From NCBI GenBank assembly GCA_964417885.1, contig CAYQKN010000081.1, forward strand, positions 1 through 17,809: a DNA stretch of 17,809 bases, written 5' to 3'. The stretch is from UKL13-2 sp964417885 (GTDB lineage Bacteria > Pseudomonadota > Gammaproteobacteria > Burkholderiales > Usitatibacteraceae). Positions 6,393-14,545 of the stretch are shown in pieces (positions within the stretch are counted from its first letter, which is position 1; every line of letters begins with the position of its first letter). The notes beneath the pieces are model-generated. The model was not told where the DNA came from and made no database searches. It saw only the letters and a program-made list of their open reading frames with translations. The position numbers and the translations under genes were made by a program.

Positions 6393-7985
6393 TTACTTCA
6401 CCTCCACCCAGCGCAGATCGAGGCCGTTATCCGGCCGCGCCGGCGTGGAGATGTTGCGCCGCATGGCCCACGACGGCAGCTGCTGGTGGAGCGGGATGGT
6501 GGCGACATCGTGGCGGTGCAGCAGCTGGATTTCCTCCAGCAACGCGTCGCGGCGGGCGGGGTCGAGTTCCACCTTGGCGGCAGCCAGCAGGGCATCCATC
6601 TGCCTGCTGCTGTAGCGGCCGGTGTTGTTGTCGCCCTCGCCGCGGCCGGTGAACGTGTGCAGCACCCCTTCCAGCACGATCATCGCGTCCGCGGTGGTCG
6701 GGTAATAGCCGACCATCAGCAGGCTGGTCTCGCGTCGCGAGGCATCGGTCTTCTGGAAAAACAGTGCTTTGGGCTTCGGGTTCGGTGTCACCGTGATGCC
6801 GACCTTGCTGAACATGCCGGCCAGCGCGGCGCAAATCTGCTCGTCGAGGATGTAGCGGTCGTTGGTGCAGTCCAGCGTCACGCCGAATCCTTGCGGATAG
6901 CCCGCCTCGGTGAGCAGGCGGCGGCTTTTTACCAGGTCGAATTCCACCGGCGCGGCTGCCTTGGCCGAGTAGCCGGCGACACCTTTGGCAATCAGCGAGG
7001 TGGTGGGAATGGAATTGCCGCGCATCACCTTGCGGTGCAGGGCATCGGCATCGATGGCATGCCGCAGCGCCTCGCGCACGCGCCGGTCCTTGAACGGATT
7101 CTTTCCCTTCACGGTCGAGAACAGCAATTCGTCGCGCTCGAGGTCAAATTGCAGCACGATCACGCGCGGCTCGGGAATCTGCAGCAGCTTCAGCTGCGGA
7201 TTGGATTTCAGCCGCGCCAGATCCTGCACCGGCGGATCGATCAGCAGGTCCACTTCACCGGACACCAGCGCCGACAGCCGCGTGGCATTGGAGCGGATCG
7301 GCAGGTAGATGCCCTCGGTGACGTTGCCTTCGCGCCGGCCCCACCAGGCCGGGTTGATGGTGAGCACCACCTTGCCGCCGGTCTCGAACGACTTGAGCCG
7401 GAACGGGCCGGTGCCGTTGGCGTTGCGGGTGGCAAAGTTCTCCTTGCCGCTGACATAGTTGGCCGGTCCGCCGACGCCGTTTTTCACCGCCCAGGCACGG
7501 CTCATGACCGGTATCAGGTAGAGCTGGTTGAGCAGCGTCGGCAGCGGCTGCGCGGTGTGGATCTCCAGCGTCAGGTCATCGATGCGAACCGCGGCCTTGA
7601 TGCCGACCGTGTTGGCCTTGATCAGCGATGCCGGTTCGCGCGCGCGCTCGATCGAGAACGCGACGTCATCGGCGGTCAGCGGCGTGCCGTCGTGGAAACG
7701 CACACCGGGCCGCAGCCTGAACCGCGTTGCCGTCGGCGAAAGCGTTTCCCATGAAGCCGCCAGCGACGGCGCCAGGGCAAAGTCGCGATCGCGGGTGACC
7801 AGCTTTTCGTAGATGTGGCCGAGCAACACCGCCGCCGCGGTATCGGTCGAGATCGCCGGATCGCAACTGACCAGCTCACCGGACCCCGACCAGCGCAGCG
7901 TGGCGGCGTGCGCCGCCGAAAACAGGCCCGCCGCCAGCGCGAGGAAAAGGCAGGAACAGCGGACGCTGCGAACCAGACATTTCAT
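6393..7985 (-). CDS. ABC transporter substrate-binding protein, oligopeptide/dipeptide (SBP_bac_5) type
   Basis: A 530-residue periplasmic solute-binding protein of the DppA/OppA class. The N terminus has two basic residues, a hydrophobic core and AAHA before the mature start, a Sec signal peptide without a lipobox. The mature part opens with TLRWSGSGELVSCDPAIS, contains HIYEKLVTRD and RPGVRFHDGTPLTADDVAFSIER (shown here only by its core FHDGTPLTADDV), and later NGTGPFRL and RVREALRHAID, all family hallmarks. The frame extends to 8198, but ATG 7985 is preceded by AAGGAG at six nt and begins the signal peptide. No permease or ATPase genes of this transporter class are in the window, so it is an orphan here. 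The ligand (peptide, opine, nickel or other) cannot be told. Confidence 0.93.
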   Translation of the reverse strand: MKCLVRSVRCSCLFLALAAGLFSAAHAATLRWSGSGELVSCDPAISTDTAAAVLLGHIYEKLVTRDRDFALAPSLAASWETLSPTATRFRLRPGVRFHDGTPLTADDVAFSIERAREPASLIKANTVGIKAAVRIDDLTLEIHTAQPLPTLLNQLYLIPVMSRAWAVKNGVGGPANYVSGKENFATRNANGTGPFRLKSFETGGKVVLTINPAWWGRREGNVTEGIYLPIRSNATRLSALVSGEVDLLIDPPVQDLARLKSNPQLKLLQIPEPRVIVLQFDLERDELLFSTVKGKNPFKDRRVREALRHAIDADALHRKVMRGNSIPTTSLIAKGVAGYSAKAAAPVEFDLVKSRRLLTEAGYPQGFGVTLDCTNDRYILDEQICAALAGMFSKVGITVTPNPKPKALFFQKTDASRRETSLLMVGYYPTTADAMIVLEGVLHTFTGRGEGDNNTGRYSSRQMDALLAAAKVELDPARRDALLEEIQLLHRHDVATIPLHQQLPSWAMRRNISTPARPDNGLDLRWVEVK

Positions 7986-8283
7986 GCGGATCTCCTTCGG
8001 CACGGTCGACACATTCGATGCAGGGTTGCGCTGCGCGGCCTTGCGGTCGAGGCCCATTATCACTGCCAATACCCGGCCGGTACAGCACGCCGCGGCACGC
8101 CCGCCACGGTTGCGGCGGAGGGTGGCAGAATGCCTGAAACACCGTGCCAGTGCTCGCGAACCCCTGATCAAGTATCCGGCCCCATCGGTAACTGGCACTA
8201 TTCTCGCTCATGCAGGGGGAGACCATACTCGCCGGCCCGTTGCCGTGGCACAGTTCACTTTCGATGCACAAATTCGTCAATCG
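7986..8283. other. Divergent intergenic region, substrate-binding protein / lyase
   Basis: A 298-bp gap between divergent genes. On the minus strand GATAAT (8061-8056) is a plausible -10 for the substrate-binding-protein gene without a convincing -35. GTGCCAGT (8144-8151) and ACTGGCAC (8191-8198) are perfect 8-bp inverted repeats 39 nt apart and could be an operator pair for the lyase gene. AGGGGGAG (near 8214) resembles a ribosome site but no start codon follows it at usable distance. Confidence 0.5.
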
Positions 8284-11200
8284 ATGCCCATTTCCGTCAA
8301 CCTGCTGAGACTTGCCGTCACCCTGTTTGCGCTGCTCGCTGCGATGCCCGCCGGCGGCCAGACGATTCCGCCGATTGCCACCACCCATCCGCGCATCCTG
8401 CTGGTCGGCAGCGAACTGCAGCGCCTGCGCGACGACCTTGCCGCCAACGTTGCTTACGCAACGCGCTTCCGCAACATGGTGGACGGGGTCGTGTTCAACG
8501 GCAACAGCGTTTACGACTACAAGCCGTGGTACTCGGCAATGATCGGCGTGATTCGTGGCAGCGCCACCTACCCGCAGTATTGCAGCCATGCCATCAGCCG
8601 CACCGATGCGTTCGTCGCCGCGGAAGAAGCGATCATTGCCACCGGCCAGCGCGCGACCGTCTCGTATGACGTCTACCTTGAGGTCGGCGACCTGGTCGGC
8701 AATGTGATGCTGGTGTACGACTGGTGCCACAGCGCCCTCACTGCATCGCAGCGTACCCGCTGGCTGGATTACTCGAGCCGCGCCGTCAGCAACATCTGGG
8801 ACCCGGACAATGCGCAATGGGGCGGCGTCGCCCATCCGTGGAACGGCTGGTCGATAAACAATCCGGTCAACAACTACTACTACTCGTTCCTGCGCGCGAC
8901 CATGCTCTACGGTATCGCCGCCAGGCACGATCGCGGCGACGCCGACACCTGGCTCACCATGTTTCGCGTGACCAAGCTCAATAACCAGCTGGTACCGCTG
9001 TTCAACAGCGACCTGGAAGGCGGCGGCTCGCGCGAAGGCACCGGCTACGGCACCGCGATGAAAGGGCTGTTTCACCTTTACTACCTGTGGGAAAAAACCT
9101 CCGGCGAGCGCATTGCCGATCTCACCACCCACACCCGCGCCAGCATGGCCTATCTGCTGCACTCGATCGTTCCCACCCGCGATCGCATCGCACCGATTGG
9201 CGATCATGCGCGCGATTCGACCGCGGCCTTCTACGACTACCAGCGCGAATCGCTGCTGGCGCTGGCGAGCCTCCATGGCGGCACACCGATGGCGCGCCGG
9301 GTGCTGGCCGAACTGGCGCTGTCGAGCGTGCCGGTGATGAATGACTCCTTCAACATCGTCTACGACTACTTTTACGGCGGCGCCGACCCGGGCGTATCAG
9401 CCAACCTGAATACCGCGTTTCGTGGCGCCGGCACCGGCCACCTGTTTGCCCGGTCATCGTGGGCCGCCAATGCCACCTGGCTGGCTTTTCTTGCCGGCCC
9501 GTACACCGAATCACACGCCCACCCGGATGGCCTGTCACTGCTGCTGTTCAAGAACGGCTGGCTGGTGAACGACGCCAACATGCAGTCGCACAGCGGCATC
9601 CAGAACGTGCAGGAGGCGCATGCGCTGGTGACGCAGCGCGTCGGCGGCAACCTGCTGCCGATGTACGAAACGCCGGCGTCCAGCGCGCAACTGACGGCGC
9701 TGTCGCACCAGCCGCTCTATCTTTACGCCGCCGCCGACCAGGGCAGCCTGTTTACGCATCCGAACAACGGCAACCCCGGCGTGAGCTCGAAGCGCGAAAT
9801 CGTGTTCGTGAAGCCGGACCTGGTGGTGGTGTTCGACCGGGTGCAGTACACGCCAGGCAGTTCGACCCGGACCTTTCAGCTGCCGACGCCCTACCTGCCA
9901 CAAATCAGCGGCCGTACGGCGACAGTCAGCAACGGCACCAGCAGCCTGCGCCTGCACGCGGTGGCGCCGCTGGATGCGACGCTGAGCAGTGTGCCGATGA
10001 GTTCTGTCGACCCGGACTTCGAAGGCGGTCACCGCATCGATGTCACCATCAATAGCGGCGGCGAGACCCGGTTCATGAACGTGCTGTCGATCGACGGCGC
10101 CGCCGCCGCAGTGACCGGTTCGCCGACCGACAGCGGCGAAGTGAGCATTGCGCTCGCCGACGGCCGCAACGTGCTGCTGCGGTTCAACGCCGCGGCACCC
10201 GGCGGCACAATAGAAATCCGCGACAGCAGCAACCTGGTACTGGTGTCGGAGCCGCTGGCAGGCAGCGTGGCGGTCCTCGCCGAAACCGTCCCCACCCAGG
10301 AGACGCTGACGGTCAGCCGGACCGGTAGCGGCAGCGGAACGGTGACCTCGATGCCGGCCGGCATCACCTGCGGTGGCAGCTGCGCGGCGGCATTCGACAG
10401 CGGCACGCTGATCACGCTGACGGCCGGCGCCGGCGCGGGCTCGACTTTTTCCGGATGGAGCGGCGGCGGATGCGCCGGCATCGGCACCTGCCAGGTCATC
10501 ATCAACGCGGCGACCGCGGTATCAGCCGCATTCACGCAGGCCCCGTTGGCGGTGCCCGGCGCGCCAGTCAACCTGATCATTACACCGGGCAATCAACGCA
10601 TCGTTGTCAGTTTCATGCCGCCGGCCTCGAACGGCGGATCACCCATCACCGGCTACACCCTGACCTGCGCCGCGGGCGCATTCACCCACAGCGTTTCGGG
10701 CGCCCGCGCGCCGTTGGCGATCGGCGGACTGGTCAATGGCACCGCCTACGATTGCAGCGTGGTCGCAGCCAATGCCATCGGTACCGGGCCTTCTTCGTCC
10801 GTCGCCACGATCGCGCCGACCGCCATCGCGGGGCTGTACCTGGTCGGCGCGCACTCGCGCAAAACGCACGGCACCGCCGGTGTTTTTGACCTGCCGGTCA
10901 ATTTTTACCAGGGAATCGACGGCGCGATCACGGTGGAGCCCCGCAACATGGGTAGCGGCCACACGCTGGTGCTGGAGTTCAACGATCCGGTCAGCTCGGT
11001 TGGCGCAACCTCGGTGCGTGATGCCGCGTCCGAGATCGCCGGCAGCGCAACCGCGGTTGCGTCCGGTTATTTCATCACCATTTCGCTGGCTGGCGTAGCC
11101 GATGGCGCGCGGGTGAGGGTCGCGATTTCCGACGTCAACGGTGCATGGTTCTACGCGGTTGCGATCGGCTTCCTGACTGGCGACCTGAACGACTCGCGCG

Positions 11201-11352
11201 CGGTGATGGCCAGCGACATCAGCGCGCTGAAGCTGCACGCCGGGCAAACAGCCGCCCTGCATAATTTCAAGTTCGACCTCAATGCCGATGGCGTGATCGA
11301 CGGCAACGACGGCTCGATCGCGCGGGCACGCGCGGCACGCGTCATTCCCTGA
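8284..11352 (+). CDS. Secreted heparinase II/III-type polysaccharide lyase with InlB-repeat, FN3 and dockerin-like modules
   Basis: A 1022-residue secreted protein. ATG 8284 begins a signal peptide (MPISVNLLRLAVTLFALLAA) although the frame is open to 7813 and no strong Shine-Dalgarno is seen. Residues about 30-620 match alginate/heparin lyase architecture: an alpha-helical toroid with INNPVNNYYYS and GSREGTGYG (candidate catalytic Tyr255), then a beta-sandwich opening at SHAHPDGLSLLLF (His411, His413, Asp415) characteristic of heparinase II/III domains. Residues about 673-751 form a bacterial InlB-like repeat with paired cysteines (TCGGSC, GCAGIGTC). Residues 756-845 are fibronectin type III. 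A beta-rich domain precedes a dockerin-like end (966-1022) with two Asp/Asn-rich loops, GDLNDSRAV and DLNADGVIDGND. It likely depolymerises a uronic-acid polysaccharide by beta-elimination; the substrate is not determinable. Confidence 0.9.
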   Translation: MPISVNLLRLAVTLFALLAAMPAGGQTIPPIATTHPRILLVGSELQRLRDDLAANVAYATRFRNMVDGVVFNGNSVYDYKPWYSAMIGVIRGSATYPQYCSHAISRTDAFVAAEEAIIATGQRATVSYDVYLEVGDLVGNVMLVYDWCHSALTASQRTRWLDYSSRAVSNIWDPDNAQWGGVAHPWNGWSINNPVNNYYYSFLRATMLYGIAARHDRGDADTWLTMFRVTKLNNQLVPLFNSDLEGGGSREGTGYGTAMKGLFHLYYLWEKTSGERIADLTTHTRASMAYLLHSIVPTRDRIAPIGDHARDSTAAFYDYQRESLLALASLHGGTPMARRVLAELALSSVPVMNDSFNIVYDYFYGGADPGVSANLNTAFRGAGTGHLFARSSWAANATWLAFLAGPYTESHAHPDGLSLLLFKNGWLVNDANMQSHSGIQNVQEAHALVTQRVGGNLLPMYETPASSAQLTALSHQPLYLYAAADQGSLFTHPNNGNPGVSSKREIVFVKPDLVVVFDRVQYTPGSSTRTFQLPTPYLPQISGRTATVSNGTSSLRLHAVAPLDATLSSVPMSSVDPDFEGGHRIDVTINSGGETRFMNVLSIDGAAAAVTGSPTDSGEVSIALADGRNVLLRFNAAAPGGTIEIRDSSNLVLVSEPLAGSVAVLAETVPTQETLTVSRTGSGSGTVTSMPAGITCGGSCAAAFDSGTLITLTAGAGAGSTFSGWSGGGCAGIGTCQVIINAATAVSAAFTQAPLAVPGAPVNLIITPGNQRIVVSFMPPASNGGSPITGYTLTCAAGAFTHSVSGARAPLAIGGLVNGTAYDCSVVAANAIGTGPSSSVATIAPTAIAGLYLVGAHSRKTHGTAGVFDLPVNFYQGIDGAITVEPRNMGSGHTLVLEFNDPVSSVGATSVRDAASEIAGSATAVASGYFITISLAGVADGARVRVAISDVNGAWFYAVAIGFLTGDLNDSRAVMASDISALKLHAGQTAALHNFKFDLNADGVIDGNDGSIARARAARVIP

Positions 11353-11373
11353 CCGCCGCCCCGCCGGCGCGTG

Positions 11374-11402
11374 GGACGCGGCCGTGCCCCCCAAGCGCGT
11401 CC
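11374..11402 (+). terminator. Candidate terminator hairpin after the lyase gene
   Basis: GGACGCG (11374-11380) and CGCGTCC (11396-11402) form a perfect 7-bp stem with a 15-nt loop, 22 nt past the lyase stop codon. No U-tract follows, so confidence is low. Confidence 0.35.
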
Positions 11403-11546
11403 GCCGTGGTACCTCGACGGCACCTTGTGCGCTGGCAGACAGACGGCATCCTGACAAATTGGCCAAATGGATTGCCGAAACACCCTGCACAGCAGGCCCG
11501 CGCCAGCGTTGCCACGCTGCCCGTCCATTTCATCCAGGATGCCGCC

Positions 11547-11909
11547 ATGCCCAGAACCCAGCCCGCTCCCGCCGCGAAAGTGTCACCCGCGCCACCCAAG
11601 AACACCGAATTCACCGCGGACGAATCGCGGCCGCCGGACAGCGTGGAAACGGTCATCAAGCTGAAGGCAGCGCCCGACCAATCGGTCATTGCGGCAAAGC
11701 CAGCCCGCGCGCGGCTCAGCCTGCCCGTCAAACCGGACGCATCGTCGCCCAAGCTGCCGCACGAGCGCGACGAATCGATCAATACCACCGGCACCGTCGC
11801 CAGCGAGCCGATGGAACAGGCGGCACGCGATGTCAAACGGGGATTGGTGGACACCGACCGTGGCGCCGAGGCCGGCCGCACCTACAGGAAGCTGAAGCAG
11901 ACGACCTGA
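11547..11909 (+). CDS. Small disordered hypothetical protein
   Basis: A 120-residue hydrophilic protein rich in Pro, Ala, Lys, Glu and Asp, without signal peptide or membrane segment, probably largely disordered. The C-terminal half has LPHERDES, then AARDVKRGLVDTDRG and TYRKLKQ; I associate this pattern with small conserved proteins in Burkholderiales, but no function is known to me. ATG 11547 is preceded by AGGA at a usable distance. The frame is open to ATG 11406, but that extension lies in the gap after the lyase and lacks a ribosome site. It may be cotranscribed with the small gene 120 bp downstream. Confidence 0.7.
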   Translation: MPRTQPAPAAKVSPAPPKNTEFTADESRPPDSVETVIKLKAAPDQSVIAAKPARARLSLPVKPDASSPKLPHERDESINTTGTVASEPMEQAARDVKRGLVDTDRGAEAGRTYRKLKQTT

Positions 11910-11958
11910 GGAGTGGCGCGCGTCGCGGGGAGAAAAAAAGCACGGCCGCAACCCGTTT

Positions 11959-11975
11959 GCAGCACGGAATGCTGC
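11959..11975. repeat. Small hairpin between two short genes
   Basis: GCAGCA (11959-11964) and TGCTGC (11970-11975) form a 6-bp stem around CGGAA. It lies 50 nt after the 11547-11909 stop codon; no T-run follows, so attenuation or termination is only a possibility. Confidence 0.4.
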
Positions 11976-12029
11976 CAAGATGTCGCCAGCAGCCCTCCGA
12001 ACACGCACAGCACCAACCAGGAATGACCG

Positions 12030-12239
12030 ATGACCAAGGAAACGCACTACACCCTGTTAGTCAACGGCGAGCCGAAGCGCCTGAACGATGACCTGCAGCG
12101 TCTGCAGGGCATGGCGGTCGAGTTCATCCGCGAGGGCAATGTGCTGGCGATCCGCTGTCCGCAGGCCGGCGGCAGCGGCGCCCGGTCCGCGATGATGAAC
12201 TATGACCCGGTAAAAAAAGCGTGGTCGCGCGCAGCGTGA
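12030..12239 (+). CDS. Small hypothetical protein
   Basis: A 69-residue soluble protein with no recognised domain. ATG 12030 has CAGGA seven nt upstream, and third positions are GC-rich as in its neighbours, which supports real coding. The pattern YTLLVNGEPKRL, a short helix and then NVLAIRCPQ suggests a compact alpha/beta fold. It converges on the RsuA gene, with 25 bp between the stop codons. Function is unknown. Confidence 0.65.
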   Translation: MTKETHYTLLVNGEPKRLNDDLQRLQGMAVEFIREGNVLAIRCPQAGGSGARSAMMNYDPVKKAWSRAA

Positions 12240-12264
12240 CGACGCGAACTGCGCGGCGCCGCCC

Positions 12265-12990
12265 TCAGACCGTTTTCGCCAGCACGAATTGTTCGTCGCT
12301 CAGCCAGCGCCACTGTCCCGGCGCCAGGTCGGGCGGCATGGTCAACTGACCAATCTGGCTGCGATGCAGGCGCTCCACATGGTTACCGACCGCCGCCAGC
12401 ATGCGCTTGACCTGGTGATACTTGCCTGATTTCAGGGTCAGTCGCAGCGCACGCGGCGCCACGCATTCGCAGGCCACGGCCCGCACCGGCTCGGGGCTGT
12501 CGTCGAGCACCACGCCGGCCATCAGCCGCGCCACCTGTTCCGCGCCAATTTCCTCGCTGGTGCTGACCTCGTAGACCTTGGGCACCTCGTGCTTGGGCGA
12601 CGTCATGCGGTGGATGTACTGGCCGTCGTCGGAGAACAGCAGCAATCCGGTGGTGTCCTGGTCCAGCCTGCCGACCGCCTGCACGTCGCGCGCGCGCAGC
12701 GGCGCCGGCAGCAGCGAATACACGCTGGGATGCGATTTCGGTTTCTGCGAGCATTCGTAGCCGGCCGGCTTGTGCAGCATCAGGTAGGCTTTGGCGTGGT
12801 ACTGCCAGCGCACACCGTCGACTGAAAACCCGAATGCCGTTCCATCCGGCGACGGTGCCGAGACATCCCAATCCGAACCATCGTCGGTGACGACGCTGCC
12901 GCCCACTTCCACCGCGCCGCCGGCGATCAGCTGGCGGCAGAGCTTGCGCGAGCCAAAGCCCTGGCTGAAAAGAATCTGTTCCAGTTTCAT
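12265..12990 (-). CDS. rsuA: 16S rRNA pseudouridine synthase RsuA
   Basis: A 241-residue enzyme that isomerises a uridine of 16S rRNA (U516 in E. coli) to pseudouridine during small-subunit assembly. Residues 1-60 form the S4 RNA-binding domain (KLEQILFSQGFGSRKLCRQL). The catalytic motif is GRLDQDTTGLLL with the nucleophile Asp110, preceded by MLHKPAGY and followed by SGKYHQVKRMLAAVGN, typical of the RsuA/RluB/E/F group. Length fits RsuA. ATG 12990 lies at the S4 start; only a weak CGGCAGA is upstream. RluB/RluE-type specificity cannot be excluded by sequence alone. It lies 84 bp behind the exported 171-residue protein. Confidence 0.87.
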   Translation of the reverse strand: MKLEQILFSQGFGSRKLCRQLIAGGAVEVGGSVVTDDGSDWDVSAPSPDGTAFGFSVDGVRWQYHAKAYLMLHKPAGYECSQKPKSHPSVYSLLPAPLRARDVQAVGRLDQDTTGLLLFSDDGQYIHRMTSPKHEVPKVYEVSTSEEIGAEQVARLMAGVVLDDSPEPVRAVACECVAPRALRLTLKSGKYHQVKRMLAAVGNHVERLHRSQIGQLTMPPDLAPGQWRWLSDEQFVLAKTV

Positions 12991-13074
12991 TGATTTCTGC
13001 CGATGGTTGCGGGAGGTGATCGATGCGGCCGACAGTTTACCCGTGACGCCGGCGCCTTGACGGTGTCGGCAATC

Positions 13075-13590
13075 TCAGTTGCTTCCCGTCACCTTGTCCA
13101 GCGGCAGCGGTTTCTGTTTGCGGATCTCATCGACCGTCTTGCGCTGCCTGGCGGTCGGCTGGAACGCATCGACCAGCGCGGCCGTCACGTCCACCCGCTC
13201 GGCACCGGCATGGCGGGCCAGCCCGTCCGCGTCCCAGATCGAAACCAGTGCCGTCACACCGGCGTCGCGGCGGATTGCCGGCAGCGTCTCGGCAATCTGT
13301 TCCAGCAGGTCATCGACCGGCGCGGTGCTGAACGCCTGCCGATGGGCGCGCTGCTGCAGTGCGCGGCCCTGCGCGTCGAGTTTTTCAACCTCGGCGCGAT
13401 TGCCGGCCTGCTTCGCCGCCTGATGTGCCGCCCGCAGCGGCGCGATGAACTTCTGCTGTACCGGCGAGCCCGCATAGGCAACCGCAATGGCACGCGAGTC
13501 GTAGGTGCCGATCCGCTCGCCGGCGGCTGCCACGCCGGCGCAAAGCGCCAGTCCGGCGACCAAACCAGCAACGAAAAAACCGTGTTTCAT
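13075..13590 (-). CDS. Exported hypothetical protein
   Basis: A 171-residue protein with a Sec signal peptide (MKHGFFVAGLVAGLALCAGVAAAG), expected in the periplasm. The mature part starts ERIGTYDSRAIAVAYAGS, slightly reminiscent of OmpH/Skp-like N termini, then has a long amphipathic, Gln/Arg/Ala-rich helical stretch (about residues 48-90). I cannot name a family. ATG 13590 is chosen because it starts the signal peptide and has GAGGTG upstream; the frame is open to 13734. A likely extended -10 promoter and leader hairpin lie just upstream. Confidence 0.75.
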   Translation of the reverse strand: MKHGFFVAGLVAGLALCAGVAAAGERIGTYDSRAIAVAYAGSPVQQKFIAPLRAAHQAAKQAGNRAEVEKLDAQGRALQQRAHRQAFSTAPVDDLLEQIAETLPAIRRDAGVTALVSIWDADGLARHAGAERVDVTAALVDAFQPTARQRKTVDEIRKQKPLPLDKVTGSN

Positions 13591-13615
13591 GTCACTCACC
13601 TCATTCGACCCTGCC

Positions 13616-13654
13616 GCTGTCGCCACCCGACAGCCGACAGAAAAAATTCTATCA
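13616..13654 (-). promoter_or_regulatory. Extended -10 promoter followed by leader hairpin
   Basis: On the minus strand TGATAGAAT (13654-13646) is an extended -10 (TG-n-TATAAT, one mismatch) with no good -35. Initiation near 13639 gives a leader of about 49 nt that contains a perfect stem: GCTGTCG (13634-13628) with CGACAGC (13622-13616) around a 5-nt loop, about 25 nt before the start codon. The hairpin could affect translation of the 171-residue gene. Confidence 0.4.
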
Positions 13655-13746
13655 AGCCGGCCGAGAGGGCACCCGGCAAATTGGCGACGTGCCGGTTCGC
13701 AATACGGCCGGCATTGCCTTGCGCGACCGGGCATGCCGGTGAACGC

Positions 13747-14502
13747 CTATTCCCGCTTCCACAGGTAGCGCGCCGCCAGGAACCACAACGCGAGCGCCAC
13801 GCCGACCAGATAGATGAAATGCTGATAGCGATGGAACCAGCTGCGGTTGCGCCTTTCCATGTACGTCTTGAACCCGGCGGGAACCAGGCCCTGGCCGACC
13901 AGCACTTCCAGGTTCATCGGCTGCATGCCCTCGAGAGTGTTCATCTCGACGTGGATCTTGCCGGGTTCGGTCGCGGGTATCTGGTAGCGGTTGGTCTGCA
14001 CCAGTTGCACCCAGTCGCTGGTGCGCTTTTTTTCCTCGTTGATCGCCGCCGTGTACTGCGCAAACTGCTCCGCGGTCATGACCTCGCGCATCTCCGAGCG
14101 TGTCAGCACGCGCGACTTGCCGGCGAAATACAGCGTCAGCGTGTCGTCGACCTGGTAGTTCGCCATGAAGCGCGCCTGGAACAGCATGAATGCTTCGCCG
14201 ATCGGCACCGCCACCGCCTCGGGAAACACGCCGAACGCGGTGCGGCCGTCGCCGCCGGGCCCGGTCACTTTCGCGGTGTAGTTGAGGATCACCCACACCG
14301 GGCCCAGCTCCGGCTTGCTCTCAAAATCGACCGACGAATGACGCTGCCCGGTCTTGGCCAGCAGCGTGCGATCGATGATGAAGTGATCGATGATGCGCGT
14401 CGCCGGTTCCTGTGCCCGCACCGGTGCCCGGGCGAGTCCGCAGACCAGCACGATGGCAAAGACGGCCAGCGCGCTGCGAGGCACGAATCCGCCCGCTTTC
14501 AT
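13747..14502 (-). CDS. Exported, C-terminally membrane-anchored hypothetical protein
   Basis: A 251-residue protein with an N-terminal signal peptide (hydrophobic core ALAVFAIVLVCGLA) and one C-terminal membrane helix (IYLVGVALALWFLAARYLW) ending in a basic tail. The bulk would face the periplasm. The middle is beta-rich, then helical (RSEMREVMTAEQFAQYTAAI). I recognise no family. ATG 14502 is chosen because AAGGG lies nine nt upstream and it begins the signal peptide; an in-frame ATG at 14541 adds 13 residues with no ribosome site. It follows the endonuclease/phosphatase-family gene by 43 bp and is probably cotranscribed with it. Confidence 0.78.
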   Translation of the reverse strand: MKAGGFVPRSALAVFAIVLVCGLARAPVRAQEPATRIIDHFIIDRTLLAKTGQRHSSVDFESKPELGPVWVILNYTAKVTGPGGDGRTAFGVFPEAVAVPIGEAFMLFQARFMANYQVDDTLTLYFAGKSRVLTRSEMREVMTAEQFAQYTAAINEEKKRTSDWVQLVQTNRYQIPATEPGKIHVEMNTLEGMQPMNLEVLVGQGLVPAGFKTYMERRNRSWFHRYQHFIYLVGVALALWFLAARYLWKRE

Positions 14503-14545
14503 GTTCGCCACCCTTGCCGCCGACCTCGGCACGGCGGGCATCGCG

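Noticed and set aside
6120..7754. Plus-strand open frame of 544 codons
   Set aside because: Antisense to the substrate-binding protein, which has a ribosome site, signal peptide and family motifs.
8193..8208. Sigma54-like TGGCAC-N5-TCGCT
   Set aside because: One mismatch in the essential TTGC element and no activator site seen; a single such match is expected by chance in a window this size.
7813..8283. N-terminal extension of the lyase frame
   Set aside because: It overlaps the divergent substrate-binding-protein gene, and the signal peptide starts at 8284.
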